From an uncultured Olegusella sp. (GTDB lineage: Bacteria; Actinomycetota; Coriobacteriia; Coriobacteriales; Atopobiaceae), in the NCBI RefSeq assembly GCF_947253395.1, contig NZ_CAMXYY010000062.1:1-8156 (forward strand): DNA of 8,156 nucleotides, in the 5' to 3' direction. Both the position numbers and the translations under genes were made by a program. Shown one piece after another: positions 1 to 6,156 of the stretch (its first letter is position 1; the number at the start of each line of letters is the position of its first letter). The notes under the pieces were generated by a model. It was not told the origin of the DNA. It searched no databases and worked only from the letters and a program-made list of their open reading frames with translations.

Positions 1-1
1 G

Positions 2-2812
2 AGTAGTGCTGGCAATGAGGCGGCGGCTCGAGTAGAGCTCGCTCAGTATCGTCTTGATGAGCGCAATCATGAGCTTGAGAAATATCAGTCTCTGCTTGAA
101 CAAAAGGGCATTTTTGTTGGGGATCTTGATGGTCAGCGTCGTCGTACGCAAGATTTGTTAGGGCGGATGGATTCGGATATACGTCTTTTGGAAGAGAAGG
201 GCAAAAACATGGTTGCCCGCCTTTCTGAAATGCGTATGAGTTTATCGACTGCAGAGACGCAGCGCGCAGATGCTGAGCATTCGCTTTCTGCAGTTTCATC
301 TGAGCTTGCCGAAGCACGAGGTGCCGAAACTGAACTGCGTAGTTCTATAAAGGAGCTCAAGCAGAGCTTTGAGGAAGCTACGCTGCACCGTCGTGAATTG
401 GGAGCTCAAGTCAACAAACTCAACAATGAGCAGCGTCAAGCACAACACGACTCTGATACCGAAACGCTTGCGTATGCACGTCTGCGTGATCAGATTGAGT
501 CTGCTGAGACAACAGATGAACTCTATGAGCAGCGTTTGTCTCGCATTTCCGAGCAACTCACCCAAAATGATGCCGCCACAGAAAAGGCTGAAGCACGCAA
601 AAAGCAGCTTGAGGCATCGCTTGCTCAGGCGCATGCTGACCAAGATATTGCCGAGCAACATATTGCCGACTGCCACAAAGCGGTGTCTTTGGCACGTGAG
701 CATGAAGTATCCGCACGTAAGTGCCTATCCACTGCAGAAGCAGATCTTGCTGCGACAGAGGCTCTCGATCGTGCAGGAGAAAACCAAAGTGACTTAATGG
801 TAGCCCTGGCTCAGGGTCCTCAAAAAGATTTGATTCGCTATCGCTTAGCTGATGTGATGGAGGCAGCCCCCGAGTATGAGGCAGCGTTTGAAGCATTTTT
901 TGGCGGTGATCTAGCGGCCCTGGTAGTCGATAGTGTTAAGGAAGCAGGTCTGCTTACACAAACTGCTCTCGAGATGAATAGCAAGGGAACAGCAACACTG
1001 CTTTTTCTTGAGAACAGCTCGCTTGCGCATGAGGACGCAGACAATCTACCTGGTATTGCTTTGGCAAGCAAAGCTGTGGCACAAGCAGGTTATGAGGCTT
1101 TAGTTGCGCGCCTGTTAGATGGTGTGCGCTATGTAGAAAGCGCCAAGCAGGCTTTGCAAGCGCATGAGAGCTATCCAGGACTGAGCTTTGTTTCTGCTGA
1201 TGGCGCAGTGGTTCATGGTGATGGTCGCACATCAGTAGGTAGGCTTGCCTCTGCCTCGGCAGGTGCTCTTGAGCGCAAGCGTCGCCTGCGTACCCTCCGC
1301 GTAGCTATACCGCAGCTTCAGGCTAAGTTGGAAACAGCGATTACAAGTCTTGCCGATGCTGAGGCTGCTTTAGCCACAGCACGGGAAGAAAGCTCTGCTG
1401 CTCGTGGTGAACTTGCACGAATGAAGGGTGAGCTAAGTTCAACTATCTCTGAATTGGGTCGCCTTGCAGCTCAACATGACTCGGCATTGTCCGAAAAAAA
1501 GCAAGTAGAACTCACTCGTCAGGCTGCTGCTGATAAGGTTTCTGAGGCTCGCGAACAGGTGCAGCGCCATAAGCAAGCAGCCAATGAAGCACAGATGCGT
1601 GCAAAAGAAATTGCTGTTCAGCTTGAAGATATCAACGCTGAGCGTAGTCGTGCAAGTCGCGCAGAGCGCGAAGCCCAAGACAGGTATTCGGAAACCAAGC
1701 TCCGTCTTGCGACAACCTCTGAGCGTCGCACTCATCTCGAGTCTCGCGAGCATGAACTTTTGTGCTCGGTCAAACAACTTACCGAGCGTCTTGAGGCAAC
1801 GCGTCGAGCTGCGGCATCACTGGATGTAGTACGTCTACGTGTAGAGCCGCTCCATGAACGTTATGATGCCGTACGAAAATATGCTTTTAAGTGGGCAGAA
1901 CGTCTTCGCGACCGCGCTTCTCTTGAAGAAGCAAGCTCTGATTCATTGAAAAAGACCATCTCGGAGGCACGTTCAGCGGCTAGTGCTGCAGCAAAAGAGC
2001 TGGATGCTGCTAAAGCTGAAGAAGCTTCAGTCAAAATTGAGATTGGTAAAGTTCAAGTCGAAGTTAAGCATGCTGTTGAGGCTATTGCGGCGATGGGTAT
2101 ACCTCTTGAGGAGGCGCTTGAGCTGCCTGCTCCTGACAATCGTGAGGAGAGTGAACGTCGCGCTGAGCGTATTACTCATCAGCTGGAATCCTTAGGCCCT
2201 GTTAATGAAGCCGCGATGGATCAGTATGGCAAGCTCAAAGAACGCGCTGACTACATTGCCTCTCAGGTTGAGGATTTGGAGCGCGCGCGTGCTTCTTTGC
2301 GCAAAATTACCTCGGCTATTGAGCGCAAAATGCGCAAGCGATTCCTTAGTGTGTTTGACCAGGTTAACGCCAATTTTTCTGAGGTTTTTTCTCTGCTCTT
2401 TCCCGGCGGCAAAGCACATCTTGAGATGGATGATCCCGATCATCCCGATGAGACGGGTATTGAGATTTCAGCGCAGCCACGCGGTAAGCGCATTGCAAAA
2501 ATGACTCTGATGAGTGGTGGAGAAAAATCTCTTACGGCTTTGGCGTTGCTTTTTGCCGTATACAAGACGCGTACCGTACCCTTCTATATCTTTGATGAGG
2601 TTGAAGCCGCGCTAGACGATGCCAACCTCACCAAGTTTTTGGATGCTCTTGAACGTCTCAAGGAAACGACGCAGCTCATTGTTATCAGCCACCAAAGGCG
2701 CACGATGGAACAAGCGGATGTCTTGTATGGTGTATCCATGCGTGCTGATGGTGTCAGTCGTGTGGTCAGTCAGCGACTTGATCGCGCAACAGGAAAGGTA
2801 GTTGATGCCTAA
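2..2812 (+). CDS. smc: Chromosome segregation ATPase SMC, 5'-truncated by window edge
   Basis: SMC is the core ATPase of bacterial condensin, which works with ScpA and ScpB to compact and segregate the chromosome. The frame is open from base 2 and encodes 936 residues ending in TAA. A typical SMC is about 1,180 residues, so some 240 N-terminal residues with the Walker A head lie outside the window. Residues 1 to about 265 are coiled coil rich in Glu, Ala, Arg and Gln. Residues about 266-415 are the hinge (YEAAFEAFFGGDLAALVVDS region), and about 416-790 are the returning coiled coil. The C-terminal head has the ABC signature LMSGGEKSLTALALLFA (836 onward), Walker B YIFDEVEAALDDAN (862 onward, D865/E866) and the SMC-typical TMEQADVLYGVSM near the end. 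The distal hinge has fewer glycines than usual. The stop overlaps the ftsY start by one base, which suggests translational coupling. The family call is certain. Confidence 0.98.
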   Translation, partial: SSAGNEAAARVELAQYRLDERNHELEKYQSLLEQKGIFVGDLDGQRRRTQDLLGRMDSDIRLLEEKGKNMVARLSEMRMSLSTAETQRADAEHSLSAVSSELAEARGAETELRSSIKELKQSFEEATLHRRELGAQVNKLNNEQRQAQHDSDTETLAYARLRDQIESAETTDELYEQRLSRISEQLTQNDAATEKAEARKKQLEASLAQAHADQDIAEQHIADCHKAVSLAREHEVSARKCLSTAEADLAATEALDRAGENQSDLMVALAQGPQKDLIRYRLADVMEAAPEYEAAFEAFFGGDLAALVVDSVKEAGLLTQTALEMNSKGTATLLFLENSSLAHEDADNLPGIALASKAVAQAGYEALVARLLDGVRYVESAKQALQAHESYPGLSFVSADGAVVHGDGRTSVGRLASASAGALERKRRLRTLRVAIPQLQAKLETAITSLADAEAALATAREESSAARGELARMKGELSSTISELGRLAAQHDSALSEKKQVELTRQAAADKVSEAREQVQRHKQAANEAQMRAKEIAVQLEDINAERSRASRAEREAQDRYSETKLRLATTSERRTHLESREHELLCSVKQLTERLEATRRAAASLDVVRLRVEPLHERYDAVRKYAFKWAERLRDRASLEEASSDSLKKTISEARSAASAAAKELDAAKAEEASVKIEIGKVQVEVKHAVEAIAAMGIPLEEALELPAPDNREESERRAERITHQLESLGPVNEAAMDQYGKLKERADYIASQVEDLERARASLRKITSAIERKMRKRFLSVFDQVNANFSEVFSLLFPGGKAHLEMDDPDHPDETGIEISAQPRGKRIAKMTLMSGGEKSLTALALLFAVYKTRTVPFYIFDEVEAALDDANLTKFLDALERLKETTQLIVISHQRRTMEQADVLYGVSMRADGVSRVVSQRLDRATGKVVDA

Positions 2813-3720
2813 TGGGTTTTATGGAACGCCTGCAGAAAGGTCTTTCTCGTTCTCGTGAGGCGCTTTCTGAGATTTTTTATATGGGTGGTGAGGTTGATGA
2901 GGACTTTTGGGAGGACCTCACAGATCGTCTGGTAATGGGCGATATCGGTGGCGAAGTAGCAATGCAGGTTAGCGATGATTTACGCGAGCAGGCCGCTCGT
3001 GAAAATCTTGTTCGTCCTGATCAGTTGCGTTCTGCTTTGGCAAAGCGTCTCGCACAAGCATTTACGCCTGCTGCACGTGACCCATTTTCTGACTTACCAA
3101 GCTGTGTGCTCTTTGTTGGTATCAATGGTGCGGGCAAGACTACCACGGTAGGAAAGCTAGCTGGTGCAGCAAAATCTGCTGGTCAAGCTGTTGTGATTGG
3201 CGGTGCGGATACGTTTCGCGCTGCCGCTATCGAGCAGCTGCAGATTTGGGGTGATCGGGCCGATGTGCCTGTCATTACGCGCGAGCGTGGAGGAGACCCT
3301 GCGAGCGTTTGCTATGACGTACTGGATGCTGCTGAGAAAAACAACAGTCAGCTCGTGCTTATCGATACGGCAGGTCGTCTGCATACCTCGCCTGAACTTA
3401 TGCGTGAGCTTGAAAAGGTTGTGCGTGTTACGCGCAAGCGTGCCGATAGTGTATTTCCCGTCTCGGTAGTGTTGGTGATTGATGCTACAACTGGACAAAA
3501 TGGTCTTGCTCAGGCGCGTGAGTTTAATGATGCACTTGATATTGATGGTCTGATTGTTACCAAACTTGACGGTACAGCCAAAGGCGGTATTGCTATTGCC
3601 ATCTCACATGAGCTAAAACTGCCGATTTATCGTATAGGCGTCGGTGAGGGTATTGAGGATTTGCAGTCCTTTGATGCGCTTTCTTATACGACAGCATTGG
3701 TGGGAGATGTCACGGCATAG
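2812..3720 (+). CDS. ftsY: Signal recognition particle receptor FtsY (NG domain only)
   Basis: FtsY is the membrane-associated GTPase that docks SRP-ribosome complexes at the Sec translocon. The 302-residue product opens with the N-domain (FMERLQKGLSRSREALSEIF, residues 3 onward). The G-domain carries G1 GINGAGKTTTVGKLA (103-117, K109), G2 DTFRAAAIEQLQ (133 onward), DTAGR (185-189), TKLDGTAKGG (250 onward) and GVGEGIEDL (276 onward). The TAAATG-like junction is really TAATG, so the ATG shares one base with the smc stop. A purine-rich AGGAAAGG at 2791-2798 is a weak, distant ribosome site, so coupling to smc translation is likely. An in-frame TGA at 2803-2805 rules out a longer product, so the acidic A domain of E. 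coli FtsY is absent; membrane contact presumably relies on the N-terminal amphipathic helix. ATG 2821 is a less likely alternative start. All GTPase motifs are intact. Confidence 0.97.
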   Translation: MGFMERLQKGLSRSREALSEIFYMGGEVDEDFWEDLTDRLVMGDIGGEVAMQVSDDLREQAARENLVRPDQLRSALAKRLAQAFTPAARDPFSDLPSCVLFVGINGAGKTTTVGKLAGAAKSAGQAVVIGGADTFRAAAIEQLQIWGDRADVPVITRERGGDPASVCYDVLDAAEKNNSQLVLIDTAGRLHTSPELMRELEKVVRVTRKRADSVFPVSVVLVIDATTGQNGLAQAREFNDALDIDGLIVTKLDGTAKGGIAIAISHELKLPIYRIGVGEGIEDLQSFDALSYTTALVGDVTA

Positions 3721-3732
3721 CTTAGCTGTGAC
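3709..3732 (+). other. Hairpin spanning the ftsY stop codon
   Basis: GTCACGGC (3709-3716) can pair with GCTGTGAC (3725-3732) as an 8-bp stem containing one G-T wobble. The 8-nt loop contains the ftsY TAG. Only three T residues follow the stem, so it is a poor match to a classical intrinsic terminator. It could act as an attenuator, an RNase processing site or a 3'-end stabiliser between ftsY and ffh, or it could be chance. The pairing is visible; the function is inferred. Confidence 0.4.
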
Positions 3733-3761
3733 TTTGCGTAGGTCTTTTAGCGTATGACCCT

Positions 3762-3768
3762 GGAAGGG
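3762..3768 (+). promoter_or_regulatory. Ribosome binding site fixing the ffh start
   Basis: GGAAGGG lies 6 nt upstream of the ATG at 3775. An upstream in-frame ATG at 3754 would add seven residues but has no such site, and the Shine-Dalgarno itself would fall inside that extension. Known Ffh proteins begin with Met-Phe followed by Leu-rich N-domain residues, as does the product from 3775 (MFNSLSDRLQ). Confidence 0.8.
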
Positions 3769-3774
3769 ATATAT

Positions 3775-5193
3775 ATGTTCAACAGTCTCTCTGATCGCTT
3801 GCAAGATACTTTTTCCAAGTTGCGTGGCAAGGGTCGCCTGACCGAGGACGACATTAATGCAGCCATGCGTGAGATTCGTATGGCTCTGCTTGAAGCTGAT
3901 GTAAATTATCGTGTCGTCAAGGATTTTGTGGCAGCTTGCAAGGAACGCTGCATGACTGCTGAGGTTTTAGGTTCGCTGAGTCCTGCTCAAAATGTTGTGC
4001 GTATTGTACTTGATCGTTTGACTGAGCTTTTGGGCACCACTGATTCTAAGCTTGCACTTGCCCAGAATCGCACACCTAATGTCATTATGCTGGTGGGTCT
4101 GCAGGGTTCTGGTAAGACCACTGCGGCTTCCAAGCTTGCCTATTTACTCAAGAAGCAGGGCCACAGTCCTTTGCTTGCTGCCTGTGATACTCACCGTCCC
4201 GCCGCAGCTGATCAGCTTGAGACCCTTGGTGGAGAGATTGGTGTGCCAGTTTGGCGCGGAGAAGGTAAAGATGCAGTTGAAGTCGCACGTGGCTCCGTTC
4301 AAAACGCTGTTGATCGCATGTGTGACATCGTTATTGTCGATACTGCAGGTCGCCTGCAAATCGATGAGCTTATGATGCAAGAAGCAATTGCAATCAAGCA
4401 GGCTGTCAAGCCCGATCAGATCCTCATGGTAGTTGACGCTATGGGTGGTCAGGATATCGTCAACGTTGTGTCTACCTTTGCCGAGCGTACAGACTTTGAT
4501 GGTGTCATCATGTCCAAGCTTGATGGTGATGCTCGTGGCGGTGGTGCTCTTTCGGTACGTGCTGTGACGGGTAAGCCTATTAAGTTTGTTTCTATGGGCG
4601 AGAAACCCGACTCGCTCGAGGTTTTTCATCCCGACCGCATGGCCAAGCGTATTCTTGGTATGGGCGATGTTATTGGCATTATCGAACAGGCTGAAAAGCT
4701 TGCTTCTGAGCAGGATATTGCTGATGCTGAGCGCATGCTCAAGTCTGGCTTTACGATGGATGACATGCTCTCGCAGATGCAACAGATTCGCAAAATGGGC
4801 GGTCTGGGCAAGCTGATTAGCATGATTCCTGGTGGCGAACGCATGATGGCTCAGGCAGGTGGAAATCTTGATGATACGCAGATTACGCGCATTGAGGCCA
4901 TGATTCACTCAATGACAGCGGCGGAGCGCACCAACCCCAAGCAGATCAATGGGCAGCGGCGTCGCCGTATTGCGGCGGGTTCTGGTCGTAGTGTTCAGGA
5001 AGTCAACCAGCTGCTCAAGCAGTGGGGCGAAATGAACAAGATGATGGGCAAGATGCGTCAGATGACGGGCACTATGGGTGGTAATTCTAAGCAAGCAAAG
5101 CGTCAGATGCAACAGATGATGCGCGGTATGGGCGGCATGCCTGGTATGGGTGGTATGCCCGGCTTTGGTGGTAAGCGTGGAAGACGCTTCTAG
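3775..5193 (+). CDS. ffh: Signal recognition particle protein Ffh (SRP54)
   Basis: Ffh binds signal sequences and the 4.5S/SRP RNA and forms a GTPase heterodimer with FtsY. The product from ATG 3775 has 472 residues, close to the bacterial norm. The N-domain spans about 1-88. The G-domain has G1 GLQGSGKTTAASKLA (108 onward, K114), DTHRPAAADQL (138 onward), DTAGR (189-193), SKLDGDARGG (247 onward, with Ser where Thr is usual) and MGEKPDSLEVF. The methionine-rich M-domain starts near F326 (FTMDDMLSQMQQIRKMGGLG). The RNA-binding helix-turn-helix contains INGQRRRRIAAGSG followed by VNQLLKQWGEMNKMM. Gln394 replaces the serine usual in bacterial SRRKRIA-type motifs. The tail (435-472) is Met/Gly-rich and ends in a basic KRGRRF. 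The SRP RNA gene is not in the window. The gene sits 54 nt after ftsY, its functional partner, and probably shares its transcript. Confidence 0.98.
   Translation: MFNSLSDRLQDTFSKLRGKGRLTEDDINAAMREIRMALLEADVNYRVVKDFVAACKERCMTAEVLGSLSPAQNVVRIVLDRLTELLGTTDSKLALAQNRTPNVIMLVGLQGSGKTTAASKLAYLLKKQGHSPLLAACDTHRPAAADQLETLGGEIGVPVWRGEGKDAVEVARGSVQNAVDRMCDIVIVDTAGRLQIDELMMQEAIAIKQAVKPDQILMVVDAMGGQDIVNVVSTFAERTDFDGVIMSKLDGDARGGGALSVRAVTGKPIKFVSMGEKPDSLEVFHPDRMAKRILGMGDVIGIIEQAEKLASEQDIADAERMLKSGFTMDDMLSQMQQIRKMGGLGKLISMIPGGERMMAQAGGNLDDTQITRIEAMIHSMTAAERTNPKQINGQRRRRIAAGSGRSVQEVNQLLKQWGEMNKMMGKMRQMTGTMGGNSKQAKRQMQQMMRGMGGMPGMGGMPGFGGKRGRRF
5128..5163 (+). repeat. Two tandem 18-bp units encoding MGGMPG in the Ffh tail
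   Basis: Units 5128-5145 and 5146-5163 each encode MGGMPG (residues 452-457 and 458-463) and differ only at synonymous third positions. Met/Gly-rich C-terminal tails are common in bacterial Ffh. The third-position differences imply the duplication is not very recent or that the peptide is under selection. Confidence 0.85.
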
Positions 5194-5211
5194 AGTCTCT
5201 TTACTCTTTTT
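5192..5211 (+). terminator. Weak intrinsic terminator candidate after ffh
   Basis: AGAGT (5192-5196) can pair with ACTCT (5203-5207) around a 6-nt loop, and TTTTT occupies 5207-5211. The 5-bp stem is short and A/T-rich, so stability is low. Its position at the ffh stop and the following T-run support a terminator for the smc-ftsY-ffh transcript, but the call is tentative. It overlaps and competes with the stronger hairpin at 5206-5229. Confidence 0.35.
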
Positions 5212-6019
5212 GGCAGAGCTGCCAAAAGGCAACAGCACTCGCAGCAGCAACGTTGAGAGAATCGACCCCATGACTCATGGGGATGATAACGCTGGTATCG
5301 CAACCAGCTAATACCTCAGGCGCAAGTCCGCTGCCTTCAGTGCCCAAGAAAAGTGCAAGCTTTTCATGTTGAACTAGTGCGGGATCATCAAGGCGTAGTG
5401 CGTGCTCATCTAAAGCAAGCGCAGCACAGAAAAACCCTTCCTTATGTAGGAGCCCCAGGCACTGCTGTGGCCAAGGCGCGGGAAGATATGCCCAGGGCAC
5501 CTGCAGTACGGTTCCCATAGAAACGCGCAATGAGCGACGATTGAGCGGGTCAGCGCAGGTGGGAGCAAGGAGCACTGCATCGGCACCAAGCGCTGCTGCT
5601 GAGCGAAAAATCGCACCTACATTGCTCACGTCAACAATATCTTCAAGTACGGCAATCCTTTTTGCACCCGCCAAAACCTCTTGCGTATCGCGTGGCTTTG
5701 GGCGAGAAAAGCAGCCCAGAATACCACGGGTTACGGTATAGCCCACCACCTTGCTCATGAGCTCAGTTGGAGCGACAAAAACAGGTATATCATTGTCAAG
5801 CTGGGCAAAGATATCCGCACAGCTCTCAAAGCGTCGCTCATCAATAAAAAGCGAACGAGGAGAAAATCCCTCCTTAAGGGCAACCTCAATTACTAAACGT
5901 GATTCTGCAATCATGACTGCAGCTTTGGGATTGAGCACATGTTTGAGCTGCCTGCCGCTTAAAGATAGGTAGGCCGCAAGACGAGGGTCGTCCAGATGAG
6001 AAATATCTATGCGCTGCAT
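5201..6019 (-). CDS. TrmH/SpoU-family RNA 2'-O-ribose methyltransferase
   Basis: This is an S-adenosylmethionine-dependent SPOUT-class enzyme that methylates a ribose 2'-hydroxyl in rRNA or tRNA; the target cannot be read from the sequence. The 272-residue product has an N-terminal substrate-recognition region (about 1-115) with the DDPRLAAYLSLSGRQL opening seen in actinobacterial homologues. The knotted catalytic domain shows motif 1 LEDIVDVSNVGAIFRSAAAL (125 onward, with N133 and probable catalytic R139), motif 2 LFLGTEGSGLAPEVL (223 onward) and motif 3 IIPMSHGVDSLNVAAASA (245 onward). I chose the ATG at 6019 because AGAGG (6025-6029 on the complement) sits 5 nt upstream and the family begins just before this opening. 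The longer frame from 6064 lacks a ribosome site and adds a basic 15-residue extension. The gene converges on ffh and diverges from the transpeptidase gene. General annotations would be rRNA methyltransferase or TsnR/RlmB-like. Confidence 0.93.
   Translation of the reverse strand: MQRIDISHLDDPRLAAYLSLSGRQLKHVLNPKAAVMIAESRLVIEVALKEGFSPRSLFIDERRFESCADIFAQLDNDIPVFVAPTELMSKVVGYTVTRGILGCFSRPKPRDTQEVLAGAKRIAVLEDIVDVSNVGAIFRSAAALGADAVLLAPTCADPLNRRSLRVSMGTVLQVPWAYLPAPWPQQCLGLLHKEGFFCAALALDEHALRLDDPALVQHEKLALFLGTEGSGLAPEVLAGCDTSVIIPMSHGVDSLNVAAASAVAFWQLCQKE
5206..5229. terminator. Stem-loop between convergent ffh and the methyltransferase
   Basis: CTTTTTGGCA (5206-5215) pairs with TGCCAAAAGG (5220-5229) as a 10-bp stem with one wobble and a GAGC tetraloop. 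It forms in RNA from either strand and lies inside the last codons of the minus-strand gene. No clean T-tract follows on either side, so Rho-independent termination is uncertain. A bidirectional barrier or transcript-end stabiliser between two genes whose stops are 7 nt apart is plausible. Confidence 0.4.
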
Positions 6020-6024
6020 AAAAA

Positions 6025-6030
6025 CCTCTT
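6025..6030 (-). promoter_or_regulatory. Ribosome binding site of the methyltransferase gene
   Basis: On the minus strand AAGAGG is followed by five T residues and then ATG (6019-6017). This spacing favours the internal start over the upstream ATG at 6064-6062, which has no purine-rich site ahead of it. Confidence 0.65.
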
Positions 6031-6062
6031 GCTTCCGTAAAATCTTCTTAGAGAGCGTTACC

Positions 6063-6068
6063 ATTATC
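6063..6068 (-). promoter_or_regulatory. Possible -10 box for the methyltransferase gene
   Basis: The minus strand reads GATAAT, five of six matches to TATAAT. It would place transcription start near 6056, with a leader of about 37 nt before the ATG at 6019. That start would exclude translation from 6064. No good -35 hexamer is seen at standard spacing, so this is weak. Confidence 0.3.
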
Positions 6069-6106
6069 TAACAGTAGGAACAATCTCTTGTGTCTAAGAG
6101 TTCAGA

Positions 6107-6112
6107 TATAAT
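6107..6112 (+). promoter_or_regulatory. -10 box of the L,D-transpeptidase promoter
   Basis: A perfect TATAAT lies 44 nt upstream of the transpeptidase ATG in the 137-bp divergent intergenic region. Transcription would start near 6119-6120. The -35 region is poor: CTCTTG is at 16-bp spacing, and TTGTGT is only 13 bp away. An activator or a merely moderate promoter is possible. The perfect -10 and the placement just ahead of a leader hairpin are the main support. Confidence 0.5.
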
Positions 6113-6119
6113 TTTTCAA

Positions 6120-6137
6120 CGCAGCATATAAGCTGCG
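6120..6137 (+). other. Leader hairpin at the predicted 5' end of the transpeptidase mRNA
   Basis: CGCAGC (6120-6125) and GCTGCG (6132-6137) form a perfect 6-bp GC-rich stem with an ATATAA loop. If transcription starts 7-8 nt after the -10 box, the stem sits at or within a base of the mRNA 5' end. The Shine-Dalgarno at 6143-6149 is left single-stranded. Such 5' hairpins are known to slow mRNA decay (the ompA leader is the classic case). It could also be an operator-like inverted repeat in DNA. Confidence 0.45.
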
Positions 6138-6156
6138 TAGCTGGGGGAGTGTTGAT

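Noticed and set aside
296..896. Overlapping minus-strand and alternative-frame ORFs of 112-142 codons within smc
   Set aside because: They lie within a clearly conserved coiled-coil coding region, and their peptides look like frame shadows without ribosome sites or domains.
3734..3758. Possible ffh promoter, TTGCGT with TATGAC
   Set aside because: The spacing is only 13 bp and both hexamers match poorly.
4144..4908. A 254-codon open frame on the minus strand inside ffh
   Set aside because: Its codon boundaries coincide with those of ffh, so it stays open simply because ffh avoids TTA, CTA and TCA codons. The predicted peptide is rich in His, Asn and Leu with no recognisable domain, while ffh on the other strand is unmistakable.
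4909..5271. A 120-codon minus-strand frame overlapping the 3' ends of ffh and the methyltransferase gene
   Set aside because: Its His/Thr/Leu-rich peptide is the complement of the Met/Gly-rich Ffh tail. It spans two well-supported genes and has no domain signal.
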